Assembly (NCBI RefSeq): GCF_964028195.1
Contig: NZ_OZ034750.1
Span: forward strand, 1,054,001 to 1,118,000
Direction: 5' to 3'
DNA length: 64,000 nucleotides
From: Wolbachia endosymbiont (group A) of Pogonocherus hispidulus
GTDB taxonomy: Bacteria; Pseudomonadota; Alphaproteobacteria; Rickettsiales; Anaplasmataceae
Position numbers and translations under genes: made by a program. The notes beneath the pieces are model-generated. The model was given only the letters and a program-made list of their open reading frames with translations, did no database searches and had not been told where the DNA came from. Positions 1 to 8,862 of this stretch are shown here, piece after piece. Numbering within the stretch: the first letter of the stretch is position 1; every line of letters begins with the position of its first letter.

Positions 1-127
1 TTCTTCCTTTACGCTTTGTAGGCTTAATTTGATGAAATTGACCTTCCCAAAATCTTAAAACATGCTGTTCCAAATGTAGCTCTTCAGCTACTTCCCCAAT
101 CGTATAAAATAATTTTTCCTTATTCAT
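1..127 (-). CDS. MerR-family transcriptional regulator, N-terminal part
   Basis: The gene runs off the left edge; only about 42 residues are visible. They open with [20 protein letters not shown] and continue with HVLRFWE, the helix-turn-helix and following segment typical of MerR-type DNA-binding proteins. The start codon overlaps the ihfA stop by one base, so the two are translationally coupled. ihfA followed by a merR-like gene is a common alphaproteobacterial arrangement. Its target genes cannot be told from this fragment. Confidence 0.8.
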   Translation of the reverse strand, partial: MNKEKLFYTIGEVAEELHLEQHVLRFWEGQFHQIKPTKRKGR

Positions 128-432
128 TAATTATTGATTAATTTTTTTATAATTTTTGAAGGCCTAAAAGAAACTGAATTTCTTGCCTGAATCATCACTT
201 TCTCTGATGTATTTGGTATATTTCCTGGTCTTTCCTTCTTTTTCTTAACCAAGAATGTTCCAAATGACGATATTTTTACTATTCCATCCTTTGCCAAGCT
301 TGTCTTTATTTCGTTCAATATATCATCTATTATCGAAGCAGAGTCTTCCTTTGATAATCCTATTTCTTGGTTTATATTTCCAGCTATCGTTGCCTTAGTT
401 ACTGTTGTGTCTTTTGTTGTAACGTGATCCAT
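127..432 (-). CDS. ihfA: Integration host factor alpha / HU-family DNA-bending protein
   Basis: This 101-residue protein has the full HU/IHF fold. An alpha-helical dimerisation half includes [18 protein letters not shown]. The beta-arm signature KISSFGTF follows, then a [10 protein letters not shown] segment resembling the R-x-G-R-N-P-K-T-G-E arm of IHF-alpha. IHF bends DNA and helps site-specific recombination, replication initiation and transcription. It is followed directly by the merR-like gene. The family is certain; the alpha-subunit assignment rests on the arm motif and the neighbour. Confidence 0.85.
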   Translation of the reverse strand: MDHVTTKDTTVTKATIAGNINQEIGLSKEDSASIIDDILNEIKTSLAKDGIVKISSFGTFLVKKKKERPGNIPNTSEKVMIQARNSVSFRPSKIIKKLINN

Positions 433-492
433 TATTGATAAATATTACAATACGTAAATATAATATAGCAATCGACTCGAGATTCAGCTACT

Positions 493-1680
493 TTATTTTT
501 TAGAGTATGTCTCCTTTGTTGCATAATTTAAAATACTGGCAGTTGCCAACGTTACGAATATTGCAAAAAGCGCCATTTGATAATCTGTAAAAAGTGCTAA
601 CATTGACACTATAACTCCACTGCCAATAAACATAAACCCATTGATAATGGATGATGATGTGCTAATGTATTTTCGTTTCACAATCTCGCTGCCGACAGTA
701 AAATTAAGCATATGTCCTCCCGCAAAAAACCCGAACATTAACATACAAAAGTACACAACGTGGACTGTTAAATGGCTGCATAGTAAAATAATAATTGAAA
801 CGCCTTGCAATAAAGCAAAAGCAGAAATTACATATTTCCTATTTTTAAATAAGTTTGAGATTCGATCTGCAATTGGAGCACCAACTGCAAGACCAAGCCA
901 TAGTATTGCGGTTGCTATACCTGACTCCATTGCATTGAGTTCTGAGTTGCCCAGTAATCTTGGAGCCCACAGGGTGTTAAGTGCTAAAAATGTTCCAAAA
1001 GTAATAGCACCCACCACTGAAGTTATCCAGATATCTCTTAATTTTAGCACTGTGAGTACAGAGCACATTACTGTTCTTATAGAGTTTTGTATTGTGCATT
1101 CTTCTGAACTGCTTTCTGGAAGTGTGTTTGGACAAAAGAGTGTAAGTACAAATATCAACACACCAAATAGTATTATGCATACAATCAGATTCTTCCAATC
1201 TGCACCTTCGGCAAGCAAGCTAGAGAACAATATTTGAATTATCAGTGCAGAAAGGCTTGAAATTGTCTGCACTAGTGAAAACATTAGTCCAAATTGGGCA
1301 GCGGAAAAACATATGCTACTTGTATGAGCAGCACCAATAAAACCAAATGATGCTCCAGTTGCAATCAACACTTGAGACAAAATCAAATGGGAAAAATTGT
1401 CACTATTAATAAGGACAAAAAACCCCAAGATCATAGTTGATAATGAGAAAAAATAAATTTTTTTACTGGAAAAAACATTAAACGTTGCCCCACTAAAAAA
1501 TTGTAAGATAGCAAAAGTCCAAGTATATGCTGAATTAGCCAGTGCAACTTGCGTGATTGTGAGCCCAAGTTCTTTTTCAAGATGCACACTTATAAAGGTG
1601 TAGATTATCTGCATGTTGCTGAATATAACAACCAAGTTACTAATCAGCCAAATGAACCAAGCCTTAGTTCTACTTTCCAT
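493..1680 (-). CDS. Major facilitator superfamily transporter
   Basis: This 395-residue, strongly hydrophobic inner-membrane protein has about 12 predicted membrane segments in two halves, the MFS pattern. The loop FSSKKIYFFS after the second helix and RISNLFKNRKY in the middle correspond to the positions of conserved basic MFS loops. It begins MESRTKAWFIWLISNLVVI. No substrate can be assigned from sequence. Upstream sequence up to 1837 has no other gene. Confidence 0.8.
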   Translation of the reverse strand: MESRTKAWFIWLISNLVVIFSNMQIIYTFISVHLEKELGLTITQVALANSAYTWTFAILQFFSGATFNVFSSKKIYFFSLSTMILGFFVLINSDNFSHLILSQVLIATGASFGFIGAAHTSSICFSAAQFGLMFSLVQTISSLSALIIQILFSSLLAEGADWKNLIVCIILFGVLIFVLTLFCPNTLPESSSEECTIQNSIRTVMCSVLTVLKLRDIWITSVVGAITFGTFLALNTLWAPRLLGNSELNAMESGIATAILWLGLAVGAPIADRISNLFKNRKYVISAFALLQGVSIIILLCSHLTVHVVYFCMLMFGFFAGGHMLNFTVGSEIVKRKYISTSSSIINGFMFIGSGVIVSMLALFTDYQMALFAIFVTLATASILNYATKETYSKK

Positions 1681-1837
1681 AAGATTTATTTTTATAAGTA
1701 ATTTTCTAATAATTTAACACTAAACCTTTTTCGAAGCTATAGGTCCTGATGATAGACATAAGTGTTGAAAGCAAGAACCCTTGATTTCCTTTAGCTTTAC
1801 TGTATACTTAAAGGGTTTTATTCTAGAGGTTAGTAGT

Positions 1838-2209
1838 ATGCCACCACAAGATATGTTTCAGCTTGGAAAATTCAATAATATGCTTGCAAAAGTAAGTGAT
1901 AGTATTGACTTCGGTCAGGGCGACCCAACTAAATTTATTGATGAAGTAAAGCATAGGTTGCAGTTGCAAGAAGAACTTAAGGCAGTATATAAAGAATGGG
2001 AAAGAAGCGGATTTGATATAAATTTTAGGTTCAGGCTAACTGATTGTAGTCCAATTAGAGAAACAACACTACTGCACATTGCCATTCTATGCAGAAAAAA
2101 TAACGTTTGTGTACCAATAGTTCGATGCTTGTTGGATAAGGGGGCTAATCCCAATGATATTCTTGAATTTACTAGTTTCCGGACAACCTCTAAAATCATT
2201 CTAAACTGA
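1838..2209 (+). CDS. Short ankyrin-repeat-like protein, probably truncated
   Basis: The start MPPQDMFQ at 1838 is chosen because it follows a purine-rich AGAGG about 8 bases upstream. The 123-residue product has a helical N-terminal part and one recognisable ankyrin-like unit (TTLLHIAILCRKN, then VRCLLDKGANPND). It ends abruptly after that repeat. Wolbachia ankyrin proteins usually carry several repeats, so this is likely the remnant of a longer gene. Confidence 0.5.
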   Translation: MPPQDMFQLGKFNNMLAKVSDSIDFGQGDPTKFIDEVKHRLQLQEELKAVYKEWERSGFDINFRFRLTDCSPIRETTLLHIAILCRKNNVCVPIVRCLLDKGANPNDILEFTSFRTTSKIILN

Positions 2210-2366
2210 TACAGTTAAATAGCTTTATTAATGTTCACTTTTAGTTCCTTGCAAATTTATAAATTTGTTAAGTGGAATTTTTATATTGAGTAATTGTATT
2301 TATAATACATTATTTTGTATAATTGATTTTTTAAATTATTATATTAACTCTAATATTTTTGGTTTA

Positions 2367-2787
2367 ATGAAAGATAATATTATTTATCACTCTCACTTAG
2401 GCGTATACGATTTAATTTTAAAACCTAAAAGTATAGTTTTGGTGAAAAAAAGTCGAGGTCCTTATAAAGGGTTGTTTGATTTACCAGGTAGAAATTGCTG
2501 AAACGCTTGAAGAGGCACTTGTAAGAGAAATTAGAGAAGAAACAGGTTGTTTAGTGAAACAATACGACCAAATCCAAACAGTTACTAGCCTATATCATTA
2601 TAATGAAGACAATGTAAATAAATGTCTAAAACATATAGCAGTTTTATACAAAATTGAAATCATAGGAGAAATAAAGCGAGAATCTGATGGAAAAGATTCT
2701 GATGGTTGTATATGGCAAAATATAGATACTATAAACTATAAAAAAAATTCTCCGATGGTTCATATAGCAAGTAAATTCATAAAATGA
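2367..2787 (+). pseudogene. Frameshifted Nudix hydrolase
   Basis: Two overlapping frames together encode one Nudix protein. The first (2367-2501) ends in LFDLPGRNC. The second (from about 2485) continues with ETLEEALVREIREETG, which is the E-x7-R-E-x2-E-E-x-G part of the Nudix box. The frame breaks inside the glycine turn of the box at about 2488-2500, so no intact active site can be made. Nudix enzymes hydrolyse nucleoside diphosphates linked to another group. It is followed by another broken nucleotide-metabolism gene. Confidence 0.7.
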
Positions 2788-3032
2788 AGACTATTATTTT
2801 TATTACAGGTGTATCCACGGTTGGAAAATCAAGTTTGGCTCATATATTAGGTTCGAAGCTTCTTATGCCTAGAAATTTTATGATTCCACTAACTACTTGT
2901 AGAGGAAAAAGAATAGATGATGATCCTAAATATTTAATAAATTTGACTACTGAGGAATTTCAAAAATCTCAATTTTTTATTAATTGTGAGATGTCTATCT
3001 TCATACAGCTTTCCTCTTCATACCTCAACTAA
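2784..3032 (+). pseudogene. Truncated guanylate-kinase-like P-loop protein
   Basis: The 82-residue frame starts with a Walker A loop (ITGVSTVGKSSLAH). It then has a segment (TTCRGKRIDDDPKYLI, TTEEFQKS) that aligns by eye with the TTRKPR...EEF region of guanylate kinases. It stops after about 40% of the usual 190-210 residues and runs into the convergent folD gene. The start overlaps the Nudix stop (ATGA), suggesting both once formed one operon. It is almost certainly non-functional. Confidence 0.5.
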
Positions 3033-3903
3033 TGAAATTAGAAGCATCAACTCCCTTCTGCAAGCAAGCAGCAATAACAGTGTTCATCATTAGAAATGCA
3101 ATTGTCATTGGGCCAACGCCCCCGGGTACTGGGGTAATAGCTTTGGCTTTCCCTTTTATTCCCTCAAAGTCAACATCACCTACAAGCTCTCCTACATTAA
3201 CACTATTTATGCCAACATCGATCACTATTGCACCTTTCTTTATCCAGTCTGCTTGAACAAAATTTGGCTTTCCGACTGCTGCAACTACTATATCCGCTTT
3301 AGAGCAATATTCAGCTAAATCTTTACTCTGTGAGTGCAAGATGGTAGCAGTGCAATTTTCCTGCAGCAATAGGTGAAACATTGGCTTGCCCACGATATTT
3401 GACCTACCAATCACCACTGCGTTTTTACCGGAAAGGTTCTCTTCAATTGATTTAATTAAATGCAAAGAACCTTTAGGAGTGCAAGGTATAAGGCAGTTTT
3501 TTTCACCTTTAACTAATCTACCAACGTTTTCATCGTGGAAGCCATCTACATCTTTTTCAATACTTACTGCGTTAATTACTCTGCTTGCACTAATATGATT
3601 TGGTAAAGGCAACTGTACTAAAATGCCATGCACAGATCGATCTTCATTTAACTCATTGATTTTTTCAATCAATTCATCTTCTGAAATATTATTAGGCAAA
3701 ACAATGGTCTCAGAACTTATGCCTATTGATTCTGCTTTTTTCTGTTTGTTGCGAACATAAACCTGACTTGCTGGATTGCTGCCCACGAGAATTACTTTCA
3801 GGCAAGGAAAAATGTTATACTCTCTCTTTAAAATATCAATTTTTTGTGATAGCCTCTCACATAGGTCGTTTGCTATTTTTTTACCATCAATAATAATTGT
3901 CAC
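3025..3903 (-). CDS. folD: Bifunctional methylenetetrahydrofolate dehydrogenase/cyclohydrolase
   Basis: FolD interconverts 5,10-methylene-, methenyl- and 10-formyl-tetrahydrofolate in one-carbon metabolism. The 292-residue protein has [14 protein letters not shown] with the catalytic Lys region, VQLPLPNHI, the signature [10 protein letters not shown] of the NADP-binding domain, and [11 protein letters not shown] near the end. A GTG start at 3903 is preferred: AAGGA and GGCAAGGAA precede it and it begins the conserved TIIIDGK strand. It overlaps the 3' end of ubiX by 17 bases, so the two are probably co-transcribed. Confidence 0.93.
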   Translation of the reverse strand: MTIIIDGKKIANDLCERLSQKIDILKREYNIFPCLKVILVGSNPASQVYVRNKQKKAESIGISSETIVLPNNISEDELIEKINELNEDRSVHGILVQLPLPNHISASRVINAVSIEKDVDGFHDENVGRLVKGEKNCLIPCTPKGSLHLIKSIEENLSGKNAVVIGRSNIVGKPMFHLLLQENCTATILHSQSKDLAEYCSKADIVVAAVGKPNFVQADWIKKGAIVIDVGINSVNVGELVGDVDFEGIKGKAKAITPVPGGVGPMTIAFLMMNTVIAACLQKGVDASNFIS

Positions 3904-4552
3904 TTCCTTGCCACTCCTTAAAGTCAGGTAATTTGATATCAAATAAATCCAATACTTTGCCAACAGAATGATTAATAATATCATCCAACGATTTTGGTTT
4001 AATATAGAAAGCAGGCACTGGTGGAGCAATTATTGCTCCCATCTCCGTTAATTTTAACATATTTTGTAAATGCCCAAGATGCAGTGGTGACTCTCGCACC
4101 ATAAGAATTAATTTTCTTCTTTCTTTTAGCGTTACATCTGCAGCCCTTGTCAATAGATTGGAAGTAACACCTGATGCGATTTCAGACATTGTCTTCATAG
4201 AGCATGGTGCTACAATCATTCCTGAGGTTTTAAATGAGCCACTTGCTATTTTTTCTCCTATTTTTTCTTCAGAATAGTAAAAATCTGCAAGTGATGTAAT
4301 ATCTTCAAGTTTTTCTTTAATCTCATGAGCTAGAGTTATTTTTCCAGCACGACTTACCACTAAATGAGTTTCATAACCAAATTTGCAGCGCGTGACGCTG
4401 GAATCTATATTTCTTTTTCCCTGGATCCCAGTGTCAGCTACTCGGATGACAGGGATAAGAGATCTATTAATATTTCTTAACGCCTCTAAAACACGTACAC
4501 CGTAAATAGAACCAGATGCTCCACTTATTCCAATTACAATTCTGCTATTCAC
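3887..4552 (-). CDS. ubiX: UbiX flavin prenyltransferase with a palindromic-element insertion
   Basis: UbiX attaches a dimethylallyl group to FMN to make the cofactor for UbiD decarboxylase in ubiquinone synthesis. The protein has the FMN-binding start [37 protein letters not shown] and [13 protein letters not shown]. At 221 residues it is about 30 longer than usual. The extra block (roughly residues 29-59) lies between the first helix and [11 protein letters not shown] and is encoded by a palindromic repeat. It overlaps the GapR-like gene upstream by 8 bases and folD downstream. Confidence 0.92.
   Translation of the reverse strand: MNSRIVIGISGASGSIYGVRVLEALRNINRSLIPVIRVADTGIQGKRNIDSSVTRCKFGYETHLVVSRAGKITLAHEIKEKLEDITSLADFYYSEEKIGEKIASGSFKTSGMIVAPCSMKTMSEIASGVTSNLLTRAADVTLKERRKLILMVRESPLHLGHLQNMLKLTEMGAIIAPPVPAFYIKPKSLDDIINHSVGKVLDLFDIKLPDFKEWQGSDNYY
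4386..4455. repeat. Wolbachia palindromic element inside ubiX
   Basis: Read on the minus strand this segment contains TGTCATCCGAGTAGCTGACA, CTGGGATCCA and then CCAGCGTCACGCGCTG. The intergenic copy at 50646-50715 has the same blocks in the same order. It is translated in frame within ubiX and accounts for the protein's extra length. Rickettsiales are known to tolerate such coding palindromes. Confidence 0.75.
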
Positions 4553-4811
4553 TTAACTCTTCTTCGTAGCTCATTCCCAATGCACGTTTATAGGTATCAA
4601 GCAATATTTCCTGTTCCTCTCTGTCATCATCATCCATCTTCCTCAGCCTAATAATTTGTTTCATCACTTTTATATCCCAACCTTCATCTGCGGCTTTTGC
4701 ATATACATCACGAATGTGATCTTGCACATCCCTCTTTTCTTGTTCAAGTTTTTCGATTCTCTCTATGTAACCCTTCAACTCTTCAGCCGTTATTTTTACT
4801 GTATCTTCCAT
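4545..4811 (-). CDS. DUF2312 / GapR-family nucleoid-associated protein
   Basis: The 88-residue protein matches the small alphaproteobacterial GapR (DUF2312) family. It has a coiled-coil N-terminal half (ELKGYIERIEKLEQEKRDV), then EGWDIKVMKQIIRLRKMDDD and an acidic tail [15 protein letters not shown]. GapR in Caulobacter binds overtwisted AT-rich DNA and assists replication. It lies between the CNNM transporter gene and ubiX, overlapping the latter by 8 bases. Confidence 0.85.
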   Translation of the reverse strand: MEDTVKITAEELKGYIERIEKLEQEKRDVQDHIRDVYAKAADEGWDIKVMKQIIRLRKMDDDDREEQEILLDTYKRALGMSYEEELSE

Positions 4812-4824
4812 GAAACTCCACTAA

Positions 4825-6108
4825 TTAATTGCTGCTACTAGTATTACCAGTTTTTACTTGCACTTCAACAACAGTAATAATATTTTTATCTTTTTTTAAA
4901 ATCTTAAAGCGAAAACCATACATGGAAAACTCCTCGCCTTCGTCAGGAATGCGCTCTATTTCATTCACAATCATACCTGCTAGAGTTGTAGCTTCTTCAC
5001 TAGGAAGATTCCAGTGTAACTGCCTGTTAATATCTCTAATCGTGGATTCTCCTTCTATATAATACACATTGTCAGACATCTTCTTTATAAAATTCTCCGT
5101 AATCAAATCATGCTCATCGGAAATTTCTCCAACTATTTCTTCTAATATATCCTCAAGAGTTACAATTCCTTGCAATGCTCCATATTCATCAACAACAAGT
5201 GCAAAGTGTTTCCTATTCTTACGGAAATTGTGAAGTTGTACACTAAGCGGCGTACTTTCTGGTATGAACCAAGGCTTTGACATAACTTGGGTAATGTCAA
5301 CTTCTTCCGCTTTATTATTTTTTTCACGCAAGGCATTTATTAGACCCTTCACGTGAATTACACCGATAATATCATCTGGTTCTTTTTGCCATAAAGGTAT
5401 CCTACTATGACTGCTAGTTAAAATTTCCCTTATTAACTCTTCTTTACTTCGATTTATATCAAGAGAAAATAAATTTCTTCTATGGGTCATAATTTGTGAT
5501 ATTTCTGTCTCAGCCAAATCAAGTATGCTGCTTAGCATATCTAAATCCTGTTGTAACATAGTTCCTTCACTACGGTGAAGAGTAATCATATTACGCATTG
5601 CATCCGCTGCAGATATTACTTCCTTATCTTTATGCAGTCCACATAATTTCAGGATGAGGTTAACAATAAATTGAATACCTAGCGTCAATGGAGAACAAAT
5701 CTTTACAAAAAACAATACAAAATAAGCAGAAAATGATGCAAATTTTTCAGGATTTTGAATAGCATAAGTTTTTGGTAGAACTTCGCAGAATAATAAAATA
5801 CAAAATGTCATTATAATTGTTGATAGGAGAATGCCCTCATTTCCAAAAAAATTGATAAATATTGCTGTAAATAAAGCAGAGCAAGTAATATTAATAATTG
5901 TATTGCCGAGCAATACCGTTCCTATTGTCAATTCTTTCTTATTTAATAAGCGGTCTATTATCCTGGCTCTTTTGTTACCGTCTAGCTTTAGCTTATTAAC
6001 TCGAGAACGGCTAATTGAGGTTAAGCCTATTTCTGCTCCTGAGAACAAAAACGATAAAATTAACAAAATAAAAATTGCTGATAATACTAAGACCAATAAC
6101 CAATCCAT
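4825..6108 (-). CDS. CNNM / HlyC-CorC family transporter (DUF21 and CBS domains)
   Basis: The 427-residue protein has a DUF21 membrane domain in the first ~180 residues (segments near 5-27, 60-85 and 95-150). A CBS pair follows at about 205-335 (FSLDINRSKEELIREILTSS; VVDEYGALQGIVTLEDILEE). It ends in a CorC_HlyC-type transporter-associated domain. Relatives act in magnesium/cobalt homeostasis; the older name haemolysin is misleading. It begins the minus-strand cluster that includes the GapR-like gene, ubiX and folD. Confidence 0.88.
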   Translation of the reverse strand: MDWLLVLVLSAIFILLILSFLFSGAEIGLTSISRSRVNKLKLDGNKRARIIDRLLNKKELTIGTVLLGNTIINITCSALFTAIFINFFGNEGILLSTIIMTFCILLFCEVLPKTYAIQNPEKFASFSAYFVLFFVKICSPLTLGIQFIVNLILKLCGLHKDKEVISAADAMRNMITLHRSEGTMLQQDLDMLSSILDLAETEISQIMTHRRNLFSLDINRSKEELIREILTSSHSRIPLWQKEPDDIIGVIHVKGLINALREKNNKAEEVDITQVMSKPWFIPESTPLSVQLHNFRKNRKHFALVVDEYGALQGIVTLEDILEEIVGEISDEHDLITENFIKKMSDNVYYIEGESTIRDINRQLHWNLPSEEATTLAGMIVNEIERIPDEGEEFSMYGFRFKILKKDKNIITVVEVQVKTGNTSSSN

Positions 6109-6196
6109 TAAAGTACGATGTTATTGTGATAAAAAACAAAATTAATTTTACATGTTATGAAAGGCATTTGCAAGCCTGAACTTATATTGCCGAATT

Positions 6197-7375
6197 TTAT
6201 ATATCTTTAATCTTAAAAAATAAATCATAAAGCATATTACACGCCGCATTCACATGCTCATCCTCAATGATAAGTGGTGGGGTTATCCTTACTACTTTGT
6301 TGTTTGAAACCCTAGTTATTATTAAACCTTTATCAAGAGATCGACTAATAACTTTATCAGCTACAGGAGTTGCTAGTTCTATTCCCATTAGTAACCCTTC
6401 TCCACGAACTTCTGAAATCATCTCAGGAAATTCTTTAGCTAAAGGCAACAGCTTTTCTTTTAAATATTTACTAATTCTTTTAACATGATCAAAAAAGCCT
6501 TCTTTTAGCATTATATCGAGTACCGCATTACCAACAGTCATGGCAAGTGGATTGCCACCATAGGTTGATCCATGAGTTCCTGGAGTGATTGCTTCTGCTA
6601 TGTAATCTTTTACTAAACATGCAGCTAGAGGAAAACCGTTACCCATAGCTTTTGCACAGGTTAGCATATCAGGTTCAATGCCGACATTTTGATAATAAAA
6701 TAAAGAACCGATGCGTCCATATCCGCATTGCACTTCATCAAAGCACAAAATTATCCCTTGAGCTTTTGTTATTTTCCTTACTTTTTGAAGATATTCTACG
6801 TCTAGTGGATATACCCCACCTTCGCTTTGTATGGGCTCTAGAAACACAGCAGCTGTTTCATTATTGATTTTTTCTTCTAATGCTTTAATATCATTTCTTG
6901 GCACTTTATCAAAACCAGAGAGGAGCGGAGCAAAACCTTCGCGTGATTTTTCATTGCCTCCAGCAGAAATTGCAGCAATACTGCGGCCATGAAACCCTCC
7001 TTCAATTGTAATAATACGATTACGTTTTGCTTGCCCTTTTGAATAAAAGTAACGACGAATAAACTTAATTGCAGCTTCTGTTGCTTCAAGCCCACTTGAG
7101 CAGAAAAAAACTTTATCTGCAAAAGTAAGGGTTGTTAAACGGTCAGCAAGCCTTTCTTGCTCGGGAATAGTGAAAATGTTAGAGCAGTGCCATAGTAAGC
7201 TCAATTGCTCTTTCAGTTTGTCTGTAATGTATGGATGACAATGCCCTAAAGAAGTTGTAGAAATACCTGCAGCAAAATCTAAATATTTTTTACCATCTTT
7301 ATCAAAAAGATATGCCCCTTCTCCCCTGACTATAGGAGTATCAAGTCTATTATACGCATTAACAACATGATCCAT
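6197..7375 (-). CDS. argD: Class-III aminotransferase, acetylornithine/succinyldiaminopimelate type
   Basis: This 392-residue PLP enzyme has the substrate/PLP binding stretch GAYLFDKDGKKYLDFAAGI, then CSSGLEATEAAIKFIRRY and LCFDEVQCGYGRIGSLF. The lysine region TCAKAMGNGFPLAA holds the PLP lysine, and GSTYGGNPLA follows. In Wolbachia and Rickettsia such an enzyme more plausibly serves diaminopimelate synthesis than arginine synthesis; that is inference. It is the last clear chromosomal gene before the prophage. Confidence 0.88.
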   Translation of the reverse strand: MDHVVNAYNRLDTPIVRGEGAYLFDKDGKKYLDFAAGISTTSLGHCHPYITDKLKEQLSLLWHCSNIFTIPEQERLADRLTTLTFADKVFFCSSGLEATEAAIKFIRRYFYSKGQAKRNRIITIEGGFHGRSIAAISAGGNEKSREGFAPLLSGFDKVPRNDIKALEEKINNETAAVFLEPIQSEGGVYPLDVEYLQKVRKITKAQGIILCFDEVQCGYGRIGSLFYYQNVGIEPDMLTCAKAMGNGFPLAACLVKDYIAEAITPGTHGSTYGGNPLAMTVGNAVLDIMLKEGFFDHVKRISKYLKEKLLPLAKEFPEMISEVRGEGLLMGIELATPVADKVISRSLDKGLIITRVSNNKVVRITPPLIIEDEHVNAACNMLYDLFFKIKDI

Positions 7376-7577
7376 TTTATAAGTATTGTGGTATTATCTG
7401 TATTATACCTGAAATGAATCCATTAACACAAAGCTTTTCCTTTAACCTCTTATGCTACCTCAACTAAAAATTTGGCTAATGCAAACCCTTTCTGTCATTC
7501 TATAGCTAAAGTGACTTAGTTTTACCAACGATTCGCCACTTATTAGCATTGTATAGCTAACCCAAGAAAGGTTTCCC

Positions 7578-7735
7578 TACGTCATACCGCGATTCATTCC
7601 ATAACTGTACGAACGTTGTGCTACCAGAAGGGCAATGCCTCTTATCCAAGTACCCTCTTCTTGTCATTCCAGTGCTTGACACTGGGATCTCATTTTACTC
7701 TATAATGGCAGTGCTCCTTTCTTGTCATCCCAGTG
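7578..7735. repeat. Palindromic repeat cluster in the argD-radC gap
   Basis: The 7376-7851 gap has no complete gene. It holds copies of the Wolbachia palindromic repeats: GTCATACCGCGATTCATTCC, CTGTACGAACGTTG and CCAGTGCTTGACACTGGGAT. From 7580 to 7690 the order of blocks is the reverse complement of the right half of the large palindrome at 57160-57560. These mark the chromosome/prophage border but are not an attachment site that can be proved here. Confidence 0.7.
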
Positions 7736-7742
7736 CCCAAGC

Positions 7743-7859
7743 AACAAGGACAACATTGCAAATTTAGAGTTCAAGAGGGTTATTCCTCGAGAACTACTGC
7801 GTCAGAAAGCTGGCGCTGAATTTGTATATAATGTTGATCTTGGAGGTTTTTATGAATAA
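7743..7859 (+). pseudogene. 3' end of an unidentified prophage gene
   Basis: An open frame without its own start encodes NIANLEFKRVIPRELLRQK, then AGAEFVYNVDLGGFYE and a stop. It begins in the palindromic repeat and overlaps the radC start, as co-transcribed genes often do. The text looks like real coding sequence, but I do not recognise the family. It may be the tail of the regulator that precedes radC in other WO prophages. Confidence 0.35.
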
Positions 7860-8370
7860 TAGTGAGAGAAGAGAGAAATTAGAAACTCGTATTCTATCAA
7901 GCAGAGGTAGGTCTTTGCTTGACTATGAGCTACTGGAACGTAATCTATCTGCATACACAGAAAGAAAAGAAGTTGCCAAAAAGCTAATGGAGCTCTTTAG
8001 TAGTTTAGGAAGGGTAATTAATGCTGATTTTCACGAGCTAAAAAATGTTACAGGAATGAACGATGGAGCAATAGCAAATATCTTTTGCCTGAAAGAGATT
8101 TTCGATAGGATATTGAAAGGTAAGTTAAAAAAGCTGTCAATTCTTGATAATAGAGAAGAGCTACTAAAATACTTTAAAGCAGCAATAGGGCAGTCACGAA
8201 AGGAAAGCTTACGAGTGATATACTTAGATCGAAGTGGTCATTTGATATATGAGTATATTCAAGACTGTGGAACTATAGACAGAGTACCTCTGTATGTGAG
8301 GGAAATAATAAAACAGGGATTACTGATTGACGCAGCATCTGTTGCAATTTCACACGATCAACCACCTTAA
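7852..8370 (+). pseudogene. radC: radC, 5' part, interrupted by a recombinase element
   Basis: The start MNNSERREKLE at 7852 follows TTGGAGG. The first 168 codons give a helical N-terminal domain (GRSLLDYELLERNL, LKNVTGMNDGAIA) and the start of the JAB1/MPN domain (LRVIYLDRSGHLIYE, AASVAISH). The genuine frame ends at the His codon CAC at 8353-8355; DQPP and the stop at 8368 come from the inserted element. Joined to 10808-10963 it makes a 219-residue RadC-family protein. RadC-like genes are common in WO; their role is unsettled. Confidence 0.85.
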
Positions 8371-8689
8371 TACCCCATTCAACAACCAAAAAGAGATTAC
8401 AGTTACAGATCCAACTCATCCGCTATTTGGCAGAACTTTTCCTATATCCTTTATCAGTTCAAGAGCCCATTGTAGTAGTAATGTATTTGTTATTCATCGT
8501 AATAACATAATTCTGCGTATCCCGTTTCTTGCTACCAACTTAGCCAGTAAGCAAGATTTTCTCACAAGTAAATTAACATGGGATTCATTATACGAATTTG
8601 TTTCTTTAGCAAAGGAGTATAAATTATGCCATGTAAACCAAATAGAGTGTGGAAAAAAATGCCGCAATGTCTCAAATCAGAAATTTTAG
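8327..8689 (+). CDS. DUF5372-like protein of the recombinase element
   Basis: From about 8365 this frame encodes KEITVTDPTHPLFGRTFPIS followed by a beta-rich stretch (NIILRIPFLATNLA). This resembles small proteins encoded just before serine recombinases in rhizobial elements (DUF5372 as I recall it). The first in-frame ATG (8327) lies in radC sequence, outside the element. The true start may be a non-ATG codon near 8390, after AAAAAGAG. Function unknown. Confidence 0.5.
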   Translation: MTQHLLQFHTINHLNTPFNNQKEITVTDPTHPLFGRTFPISFISSRAHCSSNVFVIHRNNIILRIPFLATNLASKQDFLTSKLTWDSLYEFVSLAKEYKLCHVNQIECGKKCRNVSNQKF

Positions 8690-8862
8690 AAAACATATTA
8701 TTAGTGTCCAAAGAGGTCATCCATGAATACATCAGAGCTAATTACAGCACAACATTTAACACGCGAAGCGATAATTTACATAAGACAATCAACACCTCAT
8801 CAAGCACTGAGCAATCAAGAAAGTTTGGAGTTACAGTATGCGCTGAAACAAAGAGCTATTGA
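8626..8862 (+). CDS. Small accessory ORF before the recombinase
   Basis: A 78-codon frame begins MPCKPNRVWKKMPQCLKSEI and overlaps the first 140 bases of the recombinase gene in another frame. The first ~40 residues look like a genuine helical protein; the rest is read through recombinase coding sequence and may be accidental. Related serine-recombinase elements often carry two small genes at this position. Function unknown. Confidence 0.4.
   Translation: MPCKPNRVWKKMPQCLKSEILENILLVSKEVIHEYIRANYSTTFNTRSDNLHKTINTSSSTEQSRKFGVTVCAETKSY

Noticed and set aside
641..1237. A 198-codon plus-strand open frame
   Set aside because: It lies wholly antisense to the MFS transporter, has no recognisable motif and no ribosome-binding site.
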